Source: Leminorella richardii
GTDB lineage: Bacteria; Pseudomonadota; Gammaproteobacteria; Enterobacterales; Enterobacteriaceae
Assembly (NCBI RefSeq): GCF_900478135.1
Contig: NZ_LS483470.1
Coordinates: 1,670,501 to 1,734,500, forward strand
Length of the DNA stretch: 64,000 nt
Direction of reading: 5' to 3'
The translations under genes and the position numbers were made by a program. Every line of letters begins with the position of its first letter. Position 1 is the first letter of the stretch. Below the pieces are notes generated by a model. It worked only from the letters and a program-made list of their open reading frames with translations, searched no databases and had not been told where the DNA came from. Shown piece by piece: positions 25,236-35,356 of the stretch.

Positions 25236-28200
25236 TTAACTCAAGCGATGCTGTTCAAACTGCTCCAGTAGCTCGCTGATAAACGTCAGTCGCTTGGGGC
25301 GTTCGCTCAGGTCAAGGCTAAACTTCAGCTTGCTGGGGCCGTCAAGCTTATAGCGCTGAGGCTGCTTTTGCAGCAGGCCGATAAGAAAGGCCGGATCGAC
25401 ATGGTTGCTGTCGCTAAATTCGACAAATCCGCCTTTTTCATGTCCCTCAATGCGTCGAATGCCCAGACTTTTTGCCCGTAGCCTCATAGATGCCGTTTTG
25501 CAGCAGATTGCGGGCTGCGTCCGGCAGCAGACCGAAGCGGTCGATAAGCTCTACCTTGAGCTCGTCCAGTTCTTCTTCCGCGGCGGCGCTGGCGATGCGC
25601 TTATAGAACGACAGACGAGTATTAACGTCCGGCATATAGTCATCGGGCAGCAGCGCAGGCACGCGCAGCTCAAGATCTGTCTGGCTAGAGGTTAAGTCTT
25701 CCAGAGAAGGCTCACGCCCCTCTTTGAGCGCATCGACGGCGCTTTCCAGCAGCTCCATATAGAGTGAAAAGCCGATAGAGGCGATTTGGCCGCTCTGATC
25801 TTCACCCAACAGTTCCCCCGCACCGCGAATTTCTAAGTCGTGTGTCGCCAGCGCGAACCCGGCACCGAGGTCTTCCAGAGACGCGACGGCTTCCAGGCGC
25901 TTCACCGCGTCCGGCGTCATGGCTTTTGGATGCGGCGTGAGCAGATAGGCGTAGGCCTGATGGTGTGAACGGCCCACGCGGCCACGCAGTTGGTGCAGCT
26001 GTGCCAGACCAAAGCGATCGGCTCTCTCCATAATAATGGTGTTAGCGTTGGGGATGTCGATACCGGTTTCAATAATGGTCGTACAGACCAGCACGTTAAA
26101 ACGCTGATGGTGGAAATCAGACATCACTCGTTCCAGATCGCGTTCGTGCATTTGGCCGTGGCCAATCGCTACCCGAGCCTCGGGTACCAGTTGGGACAGG
26201 CGCTCGGCTGCCTTATCGATGCTGGCGACGTCGTTATAGAGATAGTAAACCTGCCCGCCGCGCAGCACTTCACGCAAAATAGCCTCGCGGATAATCAGGT
26301 CGTCATACTCGCGAACGAAGGTCTTTACCGCCAGACGGCGAGCCGGAGGAGTTGCGATAATCGACAGGTCGCGCATGCCGCTCATGGCCATGTTCAGCGT
26401 GCGGGGAATAGGCGTGGCGGTAAGCGTTAAAATATCGACGTTGGCACGCATTGCCTTGATGCGTTCCTTTTGACGAACGCCGAAGCGGTGTTCTTCATCA
26501 ACGATCAGCAATCCCAGATCTTTCCATTGGATATCGCTTTGTAGCAGCTTGTGGGTGCCGATAAGAATATCCACTTTGCCCTCGGCGGCGTCCTGTAAGA
26601 CGACCTGCTGATCCTTGGCGCTGCGAAAGCGCGACATCACTTCAATACGCACCGGCCAGTTGGCAAAGCGATCGCGGAAGTTATCATAGTGCTGCTGAGC
26701 GAGCAGCGTGGTTGGTACCAGCAGCGCGACCTGCTTGCCGTTGATCGCCGCTAAAAACGCGGCGCGCATGGCCACTTCGGTTTTGCCAAAGCCGACGTCA
26801 CCGCACACCAGCCGATCCATGGCGGACTTGGAGCACATGTCTCCAAGCACTGCGCCAATGGCGTTTTGCTGATCCAGCGTTGGCGTATAAGGAAAGGATT
26901 CGCAAAACAGCTGGTACTGTTCTTTGTCCTGCTGAAAGGCAAAGCCGGGCTTGGCTTCCCGCTGGGCGTAGACGTCCAGCAGCTCTGCGGCAACGTCGCG
27001 CACTTTTTCTGCGGCTTTCTGTCGTGCTCTGCTCCATGCGTCGCCGCCCAGCTTGTGCAGCGGCGCATTCTCTTCCGCTCCGCCGGAATAGCGGCTTATT
27101 AGATGCAGGGAGGAGACGGGCACGTACAGCTTGTCTTCTCCGGCATAGGTCAAGATCAGGTACTCTGCCTTGATACCGCCGGCCTCGAGGGTTGTTAAAC
27201 CCGCGTAGCGGCCAACGCCGTGCTCAAGGTGCACAACGGGCTGGCCGGGGCGCAGCTCTGCAAGGTTGCGGATAAGAGTATCTGTATTGATGGCGCGTCG
27301 ACTGTCCTGACGACGCGGCGTCAGGCGTTCACCGAGCAAATCACTTTCACAGATAAGCGCCAAGCGGCCTTCGTTGTCCAAAAAGCCCCGCTCGCAGGCG
27401 CCAATCATCAAATAGTGACCCGACTTATCGGCCTGGTGCAGATCGTCTATCGGCGTTGGTCTGAGCTTGATGCGAGAGAGCAACTCCTGCAGGGTTTCCC
27501 GACGCCCCTCGCTTTCAACAGAGAAGACGACTCGTCCGTCAAAACTCTCGAGAAAGCGGCGCAGGTTATCAAGGGGAGACTTGTTTTGGTGCTGTACAGC
27601 GAGTTCAGGCAGCGGCTGATAGTCCAGATTAACGCTGCCTGCCTTCTTAGTGACGGGGTCACTTTTTAGCGCAATTCTGGGCCACTGCTTTAATTCATGA
27701 AACAGCGTATCAGTGGGAAGCCAGAGGGCGTCTGGCGGTAGCAAAGGACGCATGGGGTCAACGCGTCGGCTCTCAAAGCGCTGATGAACGTCCTGCCAGA
27801 ATCGCGCGCTGGCGCCTTCAATATCCCCTAGCGTCAGTAGAAGAGTGTTTGCCGGAAGATAGCTAAACAGCGTGGGTAGCGGCTGGCTGAAAAACAGCGG
27901 CTGCCAGTATTCAATACCCGCAGGCCAAACGCCTTTGCTGACCTGCTGATAAACGTGTTCCGGATCGCGGCGAACCTCGAAGGTTTCGCGCCACTGGCTG
28001 CGGAACAGTTCAATAGCGGCTTTATCCGTAGGAAACTCGTGAGCGGGCAGCAGGTTAATGGCGTCAACTTCCTGAAGCGTGCGCTGGGTGTCGACGTCAA
28101 ACAGGCGAATGCTGTCAATCTCATCGTCGAAAAAGTCTAAGCGATAAGGCACATCGCTACCCATGGGGAACAGGTCGAGCAGCGCGCCTCGAGTGGCGAA

Positions 28201-28683
28201 TTCACCGTGTTCTAATACCTGATCGACCGAGCGGTAGCCAGCCTGTTCCAACTGGGCGCGCAGGTTATCTCGCGACAGACGATCGCCTTTGTTCATCACC
28301 AGCGCGTGCCCCATCAGAAAAGCGTGAGGACACACCTTCTGCATCAGGGTATTGATGGGCAGGATAGTGACGCCGCTTTGCTGCTGCGGCAGCTGATAAA
28401 GGCTGGAAAGACGTAATGAAACGATTTCCTGATGGGGAGAAAAGCTGTCGTAGGGCAGCGTTTCCCAATCCGGCAGTGCGGTTACCGGCCTGCGGGTAAA
28501 CTGCTTGAGCTCATCGCTGATGCGCAGTGCCTGCTGCATGTCAGCAGTAACGAGCAGCGAGGGGCCGCTGTGGCGCTCAATAATGTCGGCAGCGACAGCC
28601 GAAGAAGAAGAGCCGAACAGGCTGCCGACCTGTCTTAGGTCACCGGCGCGGGTAGGTAGAGTAAAGCGGTGTTGAGCAGGCAT
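25236..28683 (-). pseudogene. mfd: Transcription-repair coupling factor Mfd, one-base frameshift near C-terminus
   Basis: The main frame runs from ATG 28683 to about 25497 and carries a nearly complete Mfd: UvrB-like N-terminal module (DWETLPYDSFSPHQ), RNA-polymerase-interacting domain (QPVVHLEHGVGRYAGL), RecG-like motor with GDVGFGKTEVAMRAAF (Walker A) and DEEHRFG (motif II), then LRGRVGRSHHQAYAYL. After RNLLQ the frame runs out, but the next frame continues with RLRAKSLGIRRIEGHEKGG...LIGLLQKQPQ, the known C-terminal domain. Deleting one base in the T4 run at 25496-25499 restores a protein of ~1152 residues (E. coli 1148). The break lies in the autoinhibitory D7 domain. A sequence error or a recent mutation both fit. 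Confidence 0.92.
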
Positions 28684-29175
28684 ACGGTATATCACGTCTC
28701 TTTAATGCTGTGGACTATGAGGCTTTGACCAAACGGTCAAGTTATCCAACGGTATTCAACAATATTCAACGAACAGACAAATAGCATCCACTGGGCATGG
28801 CGAACAATCGCCGCCCCATGGAATAAAGTTTGTATTCACAGTGGCTAAAAGGCGACCGTGAAAATGTACCGCTTATAGTAATCTAACCCTGCACTGTTGT
28901 CTGAAAAAATCGCTATCCTTTTACCGTCACCTTGCCGCTATTGCATAAAAAAACGGGGATTCTTCCTATCGCCTAACGATGGTAAACTTAGCGCGCCGTT
29001 GAAGACCAAAAGCACAAAGCGACATGGCAAAACGACATTGAAGCCGCGCCGTGAACGATACGCTTCGCCCTGTGAAGGCGAGCGTATATTCCCGTGAAGA
29101 AACCGATGTCTTTGACTGACCGCGCCGCTGGCTGAGCCTTATGCCGGTGGCGATAAACTGAGTACATATACCTTA
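28684..29175. other. Divergent region between mfd and lolC
   Basis: About 490 bp without a supported gene; the E. coli ldtC, bhsA and ycfT are absent here. It contains an inverted repeat at 28725-28740 on the mfd side, a TATAGT at about 28874 that could be a -10 hexamer, and a stem (TACGCT.CGCC/GGCGAGCGTA) at about 29059-29086 upstream of lolC. Open frames here show no homology I recognise. Confidence 0.5.
28725..28740. promoter_or_regulatory. Operator-like inverted repeat TTGACC-N4-GGTCAA
   Basis: A perfect six-base inverted repeat, TTGACCAAACGGTCAA, lies about 40 bp upstream of the mfd start. On the minus strand it also supplies a -35-like TTGACC. TetR-type regulators use palindromes of this kind; the binder is unknown. 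Confidence 0.35.
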
Positions 29176-30378
29176 ATGTATCAACCCGTTGCGTTATTCA
29201 TAGGCCTGCGCTACATGCGCGGGCGAGCGTCAGACCGATTCAGCCAGTTTGTTTCTTGGCTTTCTACTATAGGCATCACGCTTGGCGTTATGGCGCTGGT
29301 AACCGTACTGTCGGTGATGAACGGCCTTGAGCAGGAGCTGGAGAAAAACATTCTCGGCCTAATGCCGCAGGCGCTGGTCACTACGCCGGAAGGTAACCTC
29401 AATCCGCAAACCGTTCCCAGCGCTCCGCTACTGGCCCTTTCTGGCGTGACGCGCGCTGCGCCGTTAACGACAGGGGATGTGGTGATGCAAAGCGCGAAGG
29501 GCATCGCTGTTGGCGTTATGCTCGGTATCACCAAAGAGGACAATGACCCGCTGGCTGGGAGTGTCTACAGTACCAGCGTGTCAGCGCTGGTGCCCGGCAG
29601 CTATAGCGTTATTCTGGGTGAAAAACTGGCGGAGAAGCTCGGCGTGCGCGTCGGTGACCAGGTACGCCTGATGGTCACTGGCGCGAGTCAGTTTACGCCG
29701 ATGGGGCGCATTCCTAGCCAGCGCCTGTTTACCGTTATTGGTACGTTTGCCGCAGGTAGCGAAGTGGACGGCACACAGCTTCTGGTCAACCAGCAAGACG
29801 CCTCAAGGCTGATGCGTTACCCTGCGGGCAACGTCAGCGGCTGGCGTTTATACCTGACTCGTCCACTTAACATTAACGTAGTCAGCCAGCAGGCCTTGCC
29901 TGACGGGCTGGTGATGAAAGACTGGCGGGAACGCAAGGGCGAACTGTTTCAGGCCGTTAAGATGGAAAAGAACATGATGGGCCTGCTGATTGGGCTGATT
30001 ATTGCCGTTGCCGCTTTCAACATCATTACGTCTCTGAGCATGATGGTGATGGAAAAAGAGGGCGAAGTGGCGATTTTACAAACTCAGGGGCTGAAGCGCC
30101 GTCAGATTGTGAGCATCTTTATGGTTCAAGGGGCGACCAGCGGCATCATTGGTTCTCTGTTGGGGGCAGGCATTGGCCTTCTGCTTGCCAGCAAGCTTAA
30201 CGCTATTATGCCAGCGCTAGGACTGTCTCTCGGCGGCGCCAAGCTGCCAGTACTTATTGATTCCTCTCAAGTTATTACTATCGCGCTGTTCTCTATGGGG
30301 CTAGCGCTGCTTTCCACGCTTTATCCGTCATGGCGGGCTGCCGCCGTTCAACCAGCAGAGGCGTTACGCTATGAATGA
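29176..30378 (+). CDS. lolC: Lipoprotein-releasing system permease LolC
   Basis: 400 residues. An N-terminal membrane helix (WLSTIGITLGVMALVTVLSVMNG), a large periplasmic domain, and three C-terminal helices (GLLIGLIIAVAAFNIITSLSMMVMEKEGEVAILQTQG and following) are the MacB/LolCE topology. With LolD and LolE it extracts outer-membrane lipoproteins from the inner membrane to LolA. The gene overlaps lolD by eight bases. The LolC identity, rather than LolE, rests on gene order and the QPVALFIGLRYMRGR start. Confidence 0.94.
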   Translation: MYQPVALFIGLRYMRGRASDRFSQFVSWLSTIGITLGVMALVTVLSVMNGLEQELEKNILGLMPQALVTTPEGNLNPQTVPSAPLLALSGVTRAAPLTTGDVVMQSAKGIAVGVMLGITKEDNDPLAGSVYSTSVSALVPGSYSVILGEKLAEKLGVRVGDQVRLMVTGASQFTPMGRIPSQRLFTVIGTFAAGSEVDGTQLLVNQQDASRLMRYPAGNVSGWRLYLTRPLNINVVSQQALPDGLVMKDWRERKGELFQAVKMEKNMMGLLIGLIIAVAAFNIITSLSMMVMEKEGEVAILQTQGLKRRQIVSIFMVQGATSGIIGSLLGAGIGLLLASKLNAIMPALGLSLGGAKLPVLIDSSQVITIALFSMGLALLSTLYPSWRAAAVQPAEALRYE

Positions 30379-31075
30379 TTCTTTATTGCTGCAATGTGTC
30401 GACCTTTGCAAAACCTATCAGGAAGGCAAGCTGAAAACAGACGTGCTGAAAAACGTCAATTTCTCTATGCGGCCCGGAGAGCTGATGGCTATCGTCGGCA
30501 GTTCAGGTTCGGGCAAGAGTACGCTGCTGCACCTGCTGGGCGGGCTGGACGCGCCGACCTCTGGTGAAGTGATTTTTAACGATCGCTCGTTAAACCGCAT
30601 GAGTGCGTCAGAAAAGGCTGAATTGCGTAATACTCAGCTCGGATTTATCTATCAGTTTCACCACCTGCTGCCGGACTTTACCGCACTGGAAAACGCCGCC
30701 ATGCCGCTGCTGATTGGCCGTAAAAAGTCATCACAGGCGATGGAACAGGCGCGGGCCATGCTGGCTGCTGTGGGGTTGGAAAAGCGCGCCTCTCATCGGC
30801 CGTCTGAGCTTTCCGGCGGTGAACGTCAGCGGGTAGCGATTGCACGCGCGCTGGTGAATAACCCTGCGCTAGTGCTGGCGGATGAGCCGACAGGCAATTT
30901 GGATCAGCGAACCGCTGACGGTATTTTTGAGCTGTTAGGCAAGCTGAATCAGCAGCAGGGAACGGCGTTTCTGGTAGTGACTCACGATCTTAGTCTGGCG
31001 CGCCGCCTCGATCGCCAGCTTGAAATGCGCGACGGAGTGCTTAACCAGCGCGCCAGCCTGCTGGAGGCAGAGTAA
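30371..31075 (+). CDS. lolD: Lipoprotein-releasing ATPase LolD
   Basis: 234 residues of the ABC ATPase fold: Walker A GSSGSGKST near residue 43, Q-loop, signature LSGGERQRVAIARAL, Walker B LVLADEPTGNLD and the switch His in VVTHD. LolD powers lipoprotein release by LolCE from the cytoplasmic face. Its stop overlaps the lolE start by one base (TAATG), so LolC, D and E are made in step. Confidence 0.96.
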   Translation: MNDSLLLQCVDLCKTYQEGKLKTDVLKNVNFSMRPGELMAIVGSSGSGKSTLLHLLGGLDAPTSGEVIFNDRSLNRMSASEKAELRNTQLGFIYQFHHLLPDFTALENAAMPLLIGRKKSSQAMEQARAMLAAVGLEKRASHRPSELSGGERQRVAIARALVNNPALVLADEPTGNLDQRTADGIFELLGKLNQQQGTAFLVVTHDLSLARRLDRQLEMRDGVLNQRASLLEAE

Positions 31076-32328
31076 TGTCGGCACTGCCTCTCTCGTTAAC
31101 GATTGCTCTGCGGTTTATTCGCGGGCGACGTCGAAGCGGCATGGTGTCGCTGATTTCTGTGATTTCCACTGTCGGTATTGCTCTGGGCGTAGCTGTGCTG
31201 ATTGTTGGGCTTTCTGCGATGAACGGCTTTGAGCGGGAGCTAAAAAACCGTGTGCTGGCAGTTGTTCCTCACGGGGAAGTAGAGCCAGAACAGCCGTTTA
31301 ACGACTGGCTGCAGACTCAGCAGAAAATGGCACACGCGCCGGGCGTCGCAGCGGTGGCGCCTTACATTCTGTTCACCGGTCTGGTTGAAAGCGGAACCCA
31401 GCTAAAGGCCATACAGGTTAGGGGCGTTGAGCCAAAAGACGAAGAGCGCCTGAGCGCGCTGCCTGAGTTTGTGCAAAACGACGCCTGGAAGGGCTTTAAA
31501 AGCGGTGAACAGCAGCTGATTTTAGGTAAAGGCATTGCCGACTCGCTGGGGGTAACGCAGGGCGACTGGGTGACAGTGATGATCCCCAACAACGACGGCA
31601 ACGGCGACGAGCTTAAAATAGGTCAGCCTAAGCGCATCCGCCTGCACGTCACCGGTATCTTACAGCTTAGTGGAATGCTGGATCACAGCTTCGGCATGGT
31701 GCCGCTGAGCGACGCGCAGCAGTATCTTGATATGGGTGACAGTGTCACTGGTATCGCCTTTAAGGCCAACAACGTGTTTGCTGCCAACGTGGTGGCAAAA
31801 GAGGCGGCGGAAGCCAGCGGCAAGTACGCCTATTACCGCAGCTGGATCGCCACCTATGGCTATATGTATCGCGATATTCAGCTGGTGCGCAGCGTGATGT
31901 ATCTGGCCATGATTCTGGTGATTGGCGTTGCCTGTTTTAACATTGTGTCGACGCTGATTATGGCGGTAAAAGACAAGAGTTCAGATATCGCTGTGCTGCG
32001 TACGCTCGGTGCAAAAGACCGGCTGATTCGCTCGATCTTTATCTGGTACGGGCTGCTGGCAGGGCTGGTTGGTAGCCTGTTTGGCGTGGCGACTGGCGTA
32101 CTGATTTCGCTGCAGTTGACCAATATTATCAAGGGGATTGAGAAGATGGTCGGGCATCAGTTCCTTTCCGGCGGCATTTACTTTATTGACTTTTTACCGA
32201 CTGAACTGCACGGGCAGGACGTTGCCATCGTATTGGCGACTGCTCTTGTGCTAAGCCTGCTGGCCAGCTGGTATCCGGCACGAAGGGCCAGCCGCATTGA
32301 CCCTGCGCGAGTGTTGAGCGGCCAGTAA
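31075..32328 (+). CDS. lolE: Lipoprotein-releasing system permease LolE
   Basis: 417 residues with the same topology as LolC: RGRRRSGMVSLISVISTVGIALGVAVLIVGLSAMNGFERELKNRVL at the N-terminus, a periplasmic domain and three C-terminal helices ending ARRASRIDPARVLSGQ. It is the lipoprotein-binding partner in the LolCDE complex. The gene is last in the lolCDE trio and nagK follows 23 bp later. Confidence 0.95.
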   Translation: MSALPLSLTIALRFIRGRRRSGMVSLISVISTVGIALGVAVLIVGLSAMNGFERELKNRVLAVVPHGEVEPEQPFNDWLQTQQKMAHAPGVAAVAPYILFTGLVESGTQLKAIQVRGVEPKDEERLSALPEFVQNDAWKGFKSGEQQLILGKGIADSLGVTQGDWVTVMIPNNDGNGDELKIGQPKRIRLHVTGILQLSGMLDHSFGMVPLSDAQQYLDMGDSVTGIAFKANNVFAANVVAKEAAEASGKYAYYRSWIATYGYMYRDIQLVRSVMYLAMILVIGVACFNIVSTLIMAVKDKSSDIAVLRTLGAKDRLIRSIFIWYGLLAGLVGSLFGVATGVLISLQLTNIIKGIEKMVGHQFLSGGIYFIDFLPTELHGQDVAIVLATALVLSLLASWYPARRASRIDPARVLSGQ

Positions 32329-32351
32329 GTTGCTAAAAGAGGAGAACGGGA

Positions 32352-33263
32352 ATGTATTACGGCTTTGACATGGGCGGTACAAAAATTGAGTTTGGCGCCT
32401 TTGACGTCCAGCGCAATCGGCTGATGCAAAAGCGCGTTCCCACTCCTCGTGACGACTATGAGGCGCTGCTGGAGGTTTTTACGCGTCTGACGCAGGAAGC
32501 TGACGCCGAGCTGGGTGTGATGGGAAAAGTGGGCATCGGCATTCCCGGTATGCCTGACGCGGAGAGCGGCGCACTGTTTACTGCCAACGTTCCCTCAGCC
32601 ATGGGAAAGCCGCTGGCGGCGGACTTAGCCAAACGCCTTGGCCGACCGGTAAAGGTAGAGAACGACGCTAACTGCTTTGCGCTGTCTGAAGCCTGGGACG
32701 ACTCGCTGATGGGCTATCCCAGCGTGTTGGGGATTATTCTCGGTACAGGCGTTGGCGGTGGGCTGATTATCAACGGCAGGCCGTTTTCCGGTCGCCACCA
32801 TATTGCCGGTGAGTTTGGTCATCTTCGACTCCCTGTTGACGCGTTAGATCGCTTGGGGAGCGATATTCCTCGAGTCCACTGTGGCTGTGGCCACGACGGC
32901 TGCCTTGAGAACTATATTTCCGGGCGGGGGTTCGAGTGGCTGTATCAGCATTTTTACCAAGAGTCGCTAAAAGCACAGACGATTATTGAACGCTATAGAG
33001 CACAGGATTCGCTTGCCGTTGAACACGTTGAGCGATTTATCGACGTGTTGGCGCTGTGTCTGGCGAATATTCTTACCGTTTTTGATCCACACGCAGTCGT
33101 GTTAGGTGGCGGGCTGTCTAACTTTGACGAGATGTATGCTCTATTGCCGGAGCGCATTCAGCCGCACCTGCTTAGCGTAGCCCGAGTGCCGCCGATTGAA
33201 AAAGCGCGCTGGGGTGATTCCGGCGGCGTTCGCGGCGCGGCCTTTCTTAATTTCGGCGTTTAA
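32352..33263 (+). CDS. nagK: N-acetyl-D-glucosamine kinase NagK
   Basis: 303 residues (E. coli 303) of the ROK family. Phosphate loop MGGTKIEFGAFD at residues 7-18, catalytic Asp in VENDANCFALSEA, GTGVGGGLIINGR, and the zinc motif CGCGHDGCLENYISG. NagK phosphorylates GlcNAc from wall recycling, downstream of NagZ. It has a good GAGGAG site ahead of ATG 32352. Confidence 0.95.
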   Translation: MYYGFDMGGTKIEFGAFDVQRNRLMQKRVPTPRDDYEALLEVFTRLTQEADAELGVMGKVGIGIPGMPDAESGALFTANVPSAMGKPLAADLAKRLGRPVKVENDANCFALSEAWDDSLMGYPSVLGIILGTGVGGGLIINGRPFSGRHHIAGEFGHLRLPVDALDRLGSDIPRVHCGCGHDGCLENYISGRGFEWLYQHFYQESLKAQTIIERYRAQDSLAVEHVERFIDVLALCLANILTVFDPHAVVLGGGLSNFDEMYALLPERIQPHLLSVARVPPIEKARWGDSGGVRGAAFLNFGV

Positions 33264-33350
33264 GACAGAATAGAGAGCCGTTATGCGCTGAGGCAGAGTA
33301 CTGCTTGAGTACCGCTCAGTGTCAGACTAAATAAAAAGGAGTTTTGTGCC

Positions 33351-34208
33351 ATGCGCGTTCATCGCCGTCTGCACCACCGTAAAATGAAGCGTTCCGGTCA
33401 TCGTCTACAGCGCATGCGCTATTACTATGGCCTGATTTACGCAGCGTGTAGTGAGATGAAAGCCAGCATTTATCCTTCTGTTGTGGTTCTTACGGGGGCG
33501 GGTATTTCCGCTGAATCAGGCATTCGAACGTTTCGCGCTTCCGATGGCCTGTGGGAAGAACACCGCATTGAAGACGTGGCGACACCGGAAGGCTATGAGG
33601 CCAATCCAGAGCTGGTACAGACGTTTTATAACGCCCGTCGTCGCCAGTTGCTCAGCCCCGGTGTGATGCCCAATGACGCCCACAACGCGCTGGCAAAGCT
33701 GGAAAACCTGCTGGGCAGCAAGTTTTTATTAGTCACGCAAAACGTAGACAATCTTCACGAGCGAGCTGGAAATCTGCGGGTCGTTCATATGCACGGTGAA
33801 CTGCTGAAAGTGCGCTGCACCGGTTCAGGAAAAGTATTTGACTGGAAGGGCGATCTTTCCGTTGACGATCTCTGTGACTGCTGTACGCCGCCGCAGCCGA
33901 TGCGCCCGCACATTGTCTGGTTTGGCGAAATGCCGCTGGAAATGGAGAGGATTAACAAAGCGCTGGCCGAGGCGGACTACTTTATTGCTATCGGTACCTC
34001 AGGCCACGTTTATCCTGCCGCCGGTTTTGTTCGCTCTGCTAATTTATCCGGTGCGCACTCTGTTGAACTTAATCTGGAACCGAGCAACGTTGGCAGCAGC
34101 TTTGCCGAAACGCACTACGGCTTAGCCAGTCAGACCGTGCCTGAATATATTCAACAAACGTTTCTCGACGCGTTCTCTTTTGACTGCTGCAAAGAGATCG
34201 ATAAGTAG
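33351..34208 (+). CDS. cobB: NAD-dependent protein deacylase CobB (sirtuin)
   Basis: 285 residues, class III sirtuin. GAGISAESGIRTFRASDGLWEEH binds NAD+, TQNVDNLHERAG and HMHGELLKVRC carry the catalytic His, and VRC with CDCC forms the zinc knuckle. The Arg/His-rich N-terminal extension (MRVHRRLHHRKMKRSGHRLQ) matches the long CobB isoform of enterobacteria. A shorter product could begin at an internal Met such as residue 33. CobB removes acetyl and succinyl groups from lysines. Confidence 0.94.
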   Translation: MRVHRRLHHRKMKRSGHRLQRMRYYYGLIYAACSEMKASIYPSVVVLTGAGISAESGIRTFRASDGLWEEHRIEDVATPEGYEANPELVQTFYNARRRQLLSPGVMPNDAHNALAKLENLLGSKFLLVTQNVDNLHERAGNLRVVHMHGELLKVRCTGSGKVFDWKGDLSVDDLCDCCTPPQPMRPHIVWFGEMPLEMERINKALAEADYFIAIGTSGHVYPAAGFVRSANLSGAHSVELNLEPSNVGSSFAETHYGLASQTVPEYIQQTFLDAFSFDCCKEIDK

Positions 34209-34261
34209 CGAGTAGGTCGCGAATATAGCGGCAGGAAAAGCGCGTTTATAAAGGTAACACT

Positions 34262-34717
34262 GTGAAGAACCGCCCACAGATAGACACTGTTTCATCCGAT
34301 GAATTTCCCGCGTTAACGGCGCTCTGGGAGCGTTCAGTGCGCGCTACTCACCATTTTTTACCCGAATCCTATATTAATGCGCTCAGGCCGCTGCTGCTGA
34401 ACGACTTTTTGCCGCAGGTTCAACTGCGCTGCACGCGTAATTCGCTCGGTGAACCGACTGGCTTTATCGGGCTGTCAGACGATAAGGTTGAGATGCTGTT
34501 TATTGATGATACCTGTCGCGGTCTGGGGCTAGGAAGGGCACTGATGGATTATGCGGTCAAGGAAGTCGGTATTCGCCTGGTTGACGTGAATGAGCAGAAT
34601 CCTGACGCGCTGGCGTTTTACCAGCGGTACGGATTTAGCGTTAAAGACCGCTCTGAGCTCGACGGTATGGGAAAACCTTATCCGCTGCTGCATTTGGCGC
34701 TAGACGTCGATAAGTAA
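34262..34717 (+). CDS. YjaB-like GNAT N-acetyltransferase
   Basis: 151 residues from GTG 34262, with AAGGTAAC upstream. The acetyl-CoA loop is RGLGLGRALMDYAV near residue 95, followed by DVNEQNPDALAFYQRYGF and GMGKPYPLLHL. This ending and WERSVRATHHFL are like E. coli YjaB. A role in acetylating a small molecule or protein is likely, substrate unknown. It follows cobB by 53 bp on the same strand. Confidence 0.85.
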   Translation: MKNRPQIDTVSSDEFPALTALWERSVRATHHFLPESYINALRPLLLNDFLPQVQLRCTRNSLGEPTGFIGLSDDKVEMLFIDDTCRGLGLGRALMDYAVKEVGIRLVDVNEQNPDALAFYQRYGFSVKDRSELDGMGKPYPLLHLALDVDK

Positions 34718-34733
34718 GGTTAAGGTATCCGCC

Positions 34734-35306
34734 ATGGACTGGCTACTGCGGGCGTTAACACTGTTAGGGGCAATTCTGCTGTGGGGATTCCATCAGCTTA
34801 TGGCGCTGTTCTTAACGATTTACCTCGGCATGGCGCTCTATTACTGGCAGGATATTCGTCCGAACGATCAGGCGGCTCTGGTATCAGCTCAGCCCTATTT
34901 GAGTAACGATCCAGAGATGTTGTCGCTGCGAACCATGGCGATAAAAATCCACAGTCACGCCTACGGTTTTATTACCTATACGATAAGGCCTTCAACGCCG
35001 GTAAAAAAACAACTCTATCGCCATGTGAGTAATGCCGTGTGGACCTTTTGGTTAACGGGGCTGTATAGCGATGATGAACTGTATGCCATGATGCTGTCTA
35101 AGGCCTATTTTGGCCAAGATATACAGGGTAATGCCGTCTACGGCGCGCGAGAGGCCGCGCAGGCGCTGTTTCATATCAAGCTGGAAGATATGACCTGCGA
35201 ACAGCGGCTACAGCTGGTGTATATGCTGAAAGGCCCATCCCACTTTCGACCGGGATCCCCGAGGCTGATTGAAGGAAGCCGGCGATTTATAGCGCTGTGT
35301 GAGTGA
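34734..35306 (+). CDS. Membrane-anchored GT51-like (transglycosylase-fold) protein, degenerate
   Basis: 190 residues. Two hydrophobic stretches lie at residues 3-40, followed by a soluble part. The segment LSKAYFGQDIQGNAVYGAREAAQALFHIKLEDMTCEQRLQLVYMLKGPSHFRPGSP strongly recalls the second half of penicillin-binding-protein transglycosylase domains (Y-F-G...GA..AA..YF.......T..E...L......P....P). The first half, with the catalytic EDxxFxxHxG glutamate motif, is not present. This may be a non-catalytic relic or a regulator of glycan synthesis. The fold call is by pattern recognition only. Confidence 0.6.
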   Translation: MDWLLRALTLLGAILLWGFHQLMALFLTIYLGMALYYWQDIRPNDQAALVSAQPYLSNDPEMLSLRTMAIKIHSHAYGFITYTIRPSTPVKKQLYRHVSNAVWTFWLTGLYSDDELYAMMLSKAYFGQDIQGNAVYGAREAAQALFHIKLEDMTCEQRLQLVYMLKGPSHFRPGSPRLIEGSRRFIALCE

Positions 35307-35356
35307 GGCTGCCAGGGAAGAAATAGTCAGAAGTATTACTTTAAGGAATCATACTG

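Noticed and set aside
28897..29097. 66-codon frame upstream of lolC that could be a bhsA-like gene
   Set aside because: No signal peptide or YhcN-like pattern, and composition is unlike a coding region.
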